From Eubacterium sp. (GTDB taxonomy: Bacteria; Bacillota_A; Clostridia; Peptostreptococcales; Anaerovoracaceae), in NCBI GenBank assembly GCA_017425345.1, contig JAFOML010000023.1:1-17476 (forward strand): 17,476 bases of DNA, written 5' to 3'. Position 1 is the stretch's first letter; each line of letters begins with the position of its first letter. Shown in pieces: positions 14,503 through 17,476 of this stretch. The translations under genes were made by a program, and so were the position numbers. Below the pieces are notes generated by a model, which saw only the letters and a program-made list of their open reading frames with translations, made no database searches and was not told the DNA's origin.

Positions 14503-15462
14503 GTGATAGGCGAAGAAAAAAAGGCCGGATGGGGTCTGAAACTCATTGTGATCGTCGCATGCATCGCCGTTCTGGTGATCCTGAACATGCTGACAGAAGG
14601 CAAGTTCCTGCAGCCTTCCAACCTCAAGACGATCGCTGTCAACGCATCGGTTCCTACCTTTACTGCATGGGCATTTGTATTTATCTTTGCAAGTGGATTC
14701 ATTGATCTTTCTCTTGGAGCCGTAATTGTACTGGCGGCTAACGTAGCAGGAACCTTCGGGAACTCCCTTGGATATCCCGGACTGGTCGTCACCGGACTTA
14801 TCACCGGTGTACTCTTAATGACTTTGAACTTTACCGTCTTCCAGGTGACCAAGATCCCTTCCTGGATCGCAGGTCTCGGATTGACGATGGTATATGAAGC
14901 GATTTCATCGTTTTATTCTGAACAGAGACTTCAGATGGGACTCCGCGTAGTTTCTCTCGAGTCACAGTTCCGCGCGCTGGGACGCGCACCGCTGGCATTC
15001 GTCGTTGTTCTTATCGGCCTCGTGGTGGCATATATTCTATACAACCGGACGACCATCGGACTCGATATACGAGCCATGGGTGATAACCAGGCCGTAGCCA
15101 GGAACATGGGTATCAAGCTTGGACGCACCGTCATCCTCTCCGGCGTGGTAGCAGGTATCTTCGTAGGATGCGCTGCATTCATGAAAGAGAGCTTTGCCGG
15201 AACCGTCAACGCTGTTACCGGACTGTCGAGCTTGTCTCAGACATTCCAGCCCCTCGCAGCGGCACTCCTTTCCCAGGCACTTGGTAAGCACATTAACATC
15301 ATTGTTGCTGTTATCGCAAGTACACTGTTCGTTATGGCAATCTTCAACTTCCTGACGCTGATGAACGTCCCGTCGGGAACATGGCAGGAAACTGTACTCG
15401 GAATTTCCGTCATCGTCTTCGGTGTCCTGGCCAATAGGAACACAAAGGAGGTCGTGAAATAA
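14503..15462 (+). CDS. Sugar ABC transporter permease 1 (RbsC-like)
   Basis: This is a 319-residue inner-membrane permease of the branched-chain/ribose type with about 8-10 hydrophobic segments. The hallmark GFIDLSLG is at 65-72, and the cytoplasmic coupling loop GDNQAVARNMGI at about 193-204 would contact the ATPase. It starts at GTG 14503, supported by AGAAGG 6 bp upstream; no in-frame ATG fits. Its stop overlaps the ATPase start (TAATG). Because a second, different permease is encoded after the ATPase, the channel is probably a heterodimer rather than the RbsC homodimer; YtfT-YjfF of E. coli (galactofuranose uptake) is a known example of that arrangement. Confidence 0.92.
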   Translation: MIGEEKKAGWGLKLIVIVACIAVLVILNMLTEGKFLQPSNLKTIAVNASVPTFTAWAFVFIFASGFIDLSLGAVIVLAANVAGTFGNSLGYPGLVVTGLITGVLLMTLNFTVFQVTKIPSWIAGLGLTMVYEAISSFYSEQRLQMGLRVVSLESQFRALGRAPLAFVVVLIGLVVAYILYNRTTIGLDIRAMGDNQAVARNMGIKLGRTVILSGVVAGIFVGCAAFMKESFAGTVNAVTGLSSLSQTFQPLAAALLSQALGKHINIIVAVIASTLFVMAIFNFLTLMNVPSGTWQETVLGISVIVFGVLANRNTKEVVK

Positions 15463-16967
15463 TGAGCAGCGAATATATTTTCGAGGTCAAAGGTCTGAAC
15501 AAGCACTTCGGACCGACTCACGCGAACAAGAATATCGACTTCACCCTGAAGAAAGGGGAGGTCAGAGGACTTGCCGGCGAAAACGGATCCGGAAAATCCA
15601 CGCTTCTGTCTCAGCTGGCAGGCATCTATGGCAGCGATTCCGGTACCATCCTCAAGGATGGCGAGCCGTATAAACCGGACAGCCCGCTGTACGCGCAGGA
15701 GCATGGCGTCTCCATCGTCGTACAGGAGCTCGGCTGCATCGGCGCTCTTCCGGCAGGCGTCAACGTCTTCCTCGGAAGAACGAACAAGTTTGCTAAATTC
15801 GGAATCGTGAACATGCGGAAGATCTTCCAGGAAGCGAATTCGATCCTGGAACAGTGGGGTATGCCGCAGGTTCCGCTGAACCGCGATTCCAAGCACATGA
15901 ACGTTGAGATCCGTAAGATCGTCGAGATCGCGAGAGCGCTCTCCACAGATCCTGACGTTCTGATCCTCGACGAGGTCACACAGGCTCTCGCGCAGGATAA
16001 CCGTAAAAAACTCCACGCTCTCATCGAGAAATTCAAGTCCATGGGCAGATCGGTCATCCTGATCACACATGACCTGGAAGAGATGATGGAGATCACAGAC
16101 ACGATTTCCATTCTCCGTGACGGAGAACTGATCGAGACTGTTGACAGTAAGACACTGGACGAGGATACGCTGAAGACCAAGATGGTCGGCCGCAGCCTGG
16201 AAGGTGAATACTACAGAAGTGACAAAGAAGCGTCCCACGGTGATCAGCTGATCCTGAAGGTCGAGAACATCTCCACCGCAAGCGGTCTGCAGGATGTCTC
16301 CTTCGATCTGTACGGCGGAGAGATCCTGGGTCTCGCAGGCCTGTCCGACTCCGGTATCCACGAGGTGGGTAAGGCTGTTTACGGACTGGAGCCCGTGACG
16401 GCTGGTTCGGTCACGCTGACACAGGACAATTTCCAGATCAAGAGCGCTACCCAGGCATGGAAGCACCGTGTCGGTTACGTTCCGAAGGACAGAGATAATG
16501 AAGCCCTGATGCTGAAAGCTTCTATTCGTGAGAACTTCTCCATGAGTTCTGTACCGGAAATGACCGGAGGAGCAGGCTTCCTGAGCAACGCGAAACTGAA
16601 TAAGGTTTCTTCCGATGCCAGAGAGCGGTTCATGGTCAAGTCCGTAGGAATCATGCAGGAGATCGACGCGCTGTCCGGCGGAAATAAGCAGAAGGTCAAC
16701 ATGGGCCGCTGGCTCCTGAAGGACCTGCAGCTCTTCGTAGTAGACTGCCCGACCCGAGGCGTAGACGTAGGCGTTAAGGCTTACCTGTACCAGTGCCTGA
16801 AGGATGCTAAGGCTGCAGGCCTTGCGATCCTCCTGATCACGGACGAGCTTCCGGAAGCGATCGGAATGTCCGACCGTATTCTGGTCATGAAAGACGGAAA
16901 AATTACTGGTGAAGTTTCGCGAAGCGAAGAGCTGAGCGAAGAAGCGATCGTGAGGGTGATGATATAA
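15462..16967 (+). CDS. Sugar ABC transporter ATP-binding protein with two nucleotide-binding domains (RbsA-like)
   Basis: This is a 501-residue protein with two fused ABC ATPase domains that drives sugar import from the cytoplasmic face. Domain 1 keeps Walker A (GENGSGKST, 39-47), Walker B with catalytic E171 (VLILDE) and H203, but its signature motif is degenerate (HMNVEIRK instead of LSVGEQQ-like), and DEPT reads DEVT. Domain 2 keeps LSGGN (404-408), but its Walker A is degenerate (GLSDSGIHE), and the catalytic Glu is replaced by C429 (VVDCPTRGVDVG). Thus one composite site, Walker motifs of domain 1 with the signature of domain 2, stays complete and the other is degenerate. A milder form of this asymmetry is known in RbsA-type proteins. 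AAAGGAGG lies upstream. The gene overlaps both neighbours by one base (TAATG), showing tight coupling. Confidence 0.93.
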   Translation: MSSEYIFEVKGLNKHFGPTHANKNIDFTLKKGEVRGLAGENGSGKSTLLSQLAGIYGSDSGTILKDGEPYKPDSPLYAQEHGVSIVVQELGCIGALPAGVNVFLGRTNKFAKFGIVNMRKIFQEANSILEQWGMPQVPLNRDSKHMNVEIRKIVEIARALSTDPDVLILDEVTQALAQDNRKKLHALIEKFKSMGRSVILITHDLEEMMEITDTISILRDGELIETVDSKTLDEDTLKTKMVGRSLEGEYYRSDKEASHGDQLILKVENISTASGLQDVSFDLYGGEILGLAGLSDSGIHEVGKAVYGLEPVTAGSVTLTQDNFQIKSATQAWKHRVGYVPKDRDNEALMLKASIRENFSMSSVPEMTGGAGFLSNAKLNKVSSDARERFMVKSVGIMQEIDALSGGNKQKVNMGRWLLKDLQLFVVDCPTRGVDVGVKAYLYQCLKDAKAAGLAILLITDELPEAIGMSDRILVMKDGKITGEVSRSEELSEEAIVRVMI

Positions 16968-17476
16968 TGAAAAAGAATTCTAACTTCCAATTAATTGATG
17001 CGCTCCCAATCATCGCACTGGTAGTACTGGTAGTGGTATTCGGGATCACATCCCATGGCGGACTGTTCTCGTCCTTCAACATTCAGTCCGTGATCCGCGA
17101 CTCTATCCCGGTCATCCTGGGTGGTCTCGGTGTCATCTTCGTTATTGCAACCGGCGGATGCGACCTTTCCATCGGAGCTGTCGCTGCGGTAGCAGCAACC
17201 GTAGGCGCTTACTACGGCTCGCAGTTCGGCGCATGGGCGACCATCGTCATTGCGCTCCTGATCGGAATCGCTTCCGGAACATTCCTGGGATTCATCGTAT
17301 CCCGCTGCCACGTTTCTTCCTTCATGGCGTCTCTGGCGCTCCTGATGGGACTCCGCGGCTTCCTGAATGTTTGTAACGTAACCTGGGAACAGGTTTACCT
17401 GCCGGAGAGCCTGCTGTTCATCAACAAGTTCGGCCCAGCTCTGATCATCACCGTTATCGCGGTCGTGGTCATCGGA
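16967..17476 (+). CDS. Sugar ABC transporter permease 2 (RbsC-like), partial
   Basis: This frame stays open to the window edge, giving the first 170 residues of a second RbsC-like permease. The start overlaps the ATPase stop (TAATG). Hydrophobic segments are at about 10-27, 47-62, 70-83, 91-111 and 157-170, and the family hallmark is GGCDLSIG at 63-70. It differs clearly from permease 1, so the two presumably pair as a heterodimer. The C-terminal half, including the coupling loop, lies outside the window. Confidence 0.9.
   Translation, partial: MKKNSNFQLIDALPIIALVVLVVVFGITSHGGLFSSFNIQSVIRDSIPVILGGLGVIFVIATGGCDLSIGAVAAVAATVGAYYGSQFGAWATIVIALLIGIASGTFLGFIVSRCHVSSFMASLALLMGLRGFLNVCNVTWEQVYLPESLLFINKFGPALIITVIAVVVIG

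Overview
The window looks like a carbohydrate-catabolism island from an anaerobic Firmicute of the class Clostridia, perhaps a gut Lachnospiraceae relative. This is inferred from strong AGGAGG-type ribosome-binding sites, iron-sulphur redox enzymes (an aldo/keto reductase with a ferredoxin tail, a 4Fe-4S ene-reductase, an iron alcohol dehydrogenase), RbsABC-like transport genes, a PRD-type regulator, and moderately high GC with CCG-Pro and AGA-Arg codons. No rRNA, tRNA, CRISPR, transposase or phage gene was seen.

Layout. (1) 89-1737 (+): an aldo/keto reductase with two C-terminal 4Fe-4S motifs and a small lipoprotein of unknown role, ending in a strong bidirectional terminator. (2) 1839-2885 (-): a zinc polyol/alcohol dehydrogenase, divergent from 3151-4704 (+), an FGGY sugar kinase. 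(3) 4726-6687 (-): a large HTH-PRD-PRD-EIIB-EIIA regulator, convergent with the kinase. (4) 6897-13081 (+): a five-gene operon of class II aldolase, iron alcohol dehydrogenase, MFS transporter, D-2-hydroxyacid dehydrogenase and a 2,4-dienoyl-CoA-reductase-like flavoprotein. (5) 13271-17476 (+, runs off the end): a ribose-type ABC importer with lipoprotein binding protein, permease, double ATPase and a second permease.

How they may work together (inference). The ABC system imports a sugar or polyol. The zinc dehydrogenase makes or interconverts a ketose. The kinase phosphorylates it, and the aldolase splits the ketose phosphate into DHAP plus a short aldehyde, which the iron dehydrogenase reduces to a diol to dispose of reducing power. 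The hydroxyacid dehydrogenase and ene-reductase point to a further acid or enoate step not explained by the fucose or rhamnose pathways. No sugar isomerase is present. The true substrate cannot be named from sequence.

The most notable observation is regulatory. Four promoters (dehydrogenase, kinase, aldolase operon, ABC operon) each carry a 20-bp dyad, TTKCCK-N8-MGGMAA, placed exactly 8 bp upstream of a TTG-type -35 box. This ties the four units into one regulon. The resident PRD regulator is the best candidate activator. By eye it has lost all four PRD histidines and the EIIA histidine, which would uncouple it from PTS phosphorylation, in keeping with an ABC-fed pathway. A perfect 67-bp structured repeat also lies just upstream of two reductase genes, 7.5 kb apart.
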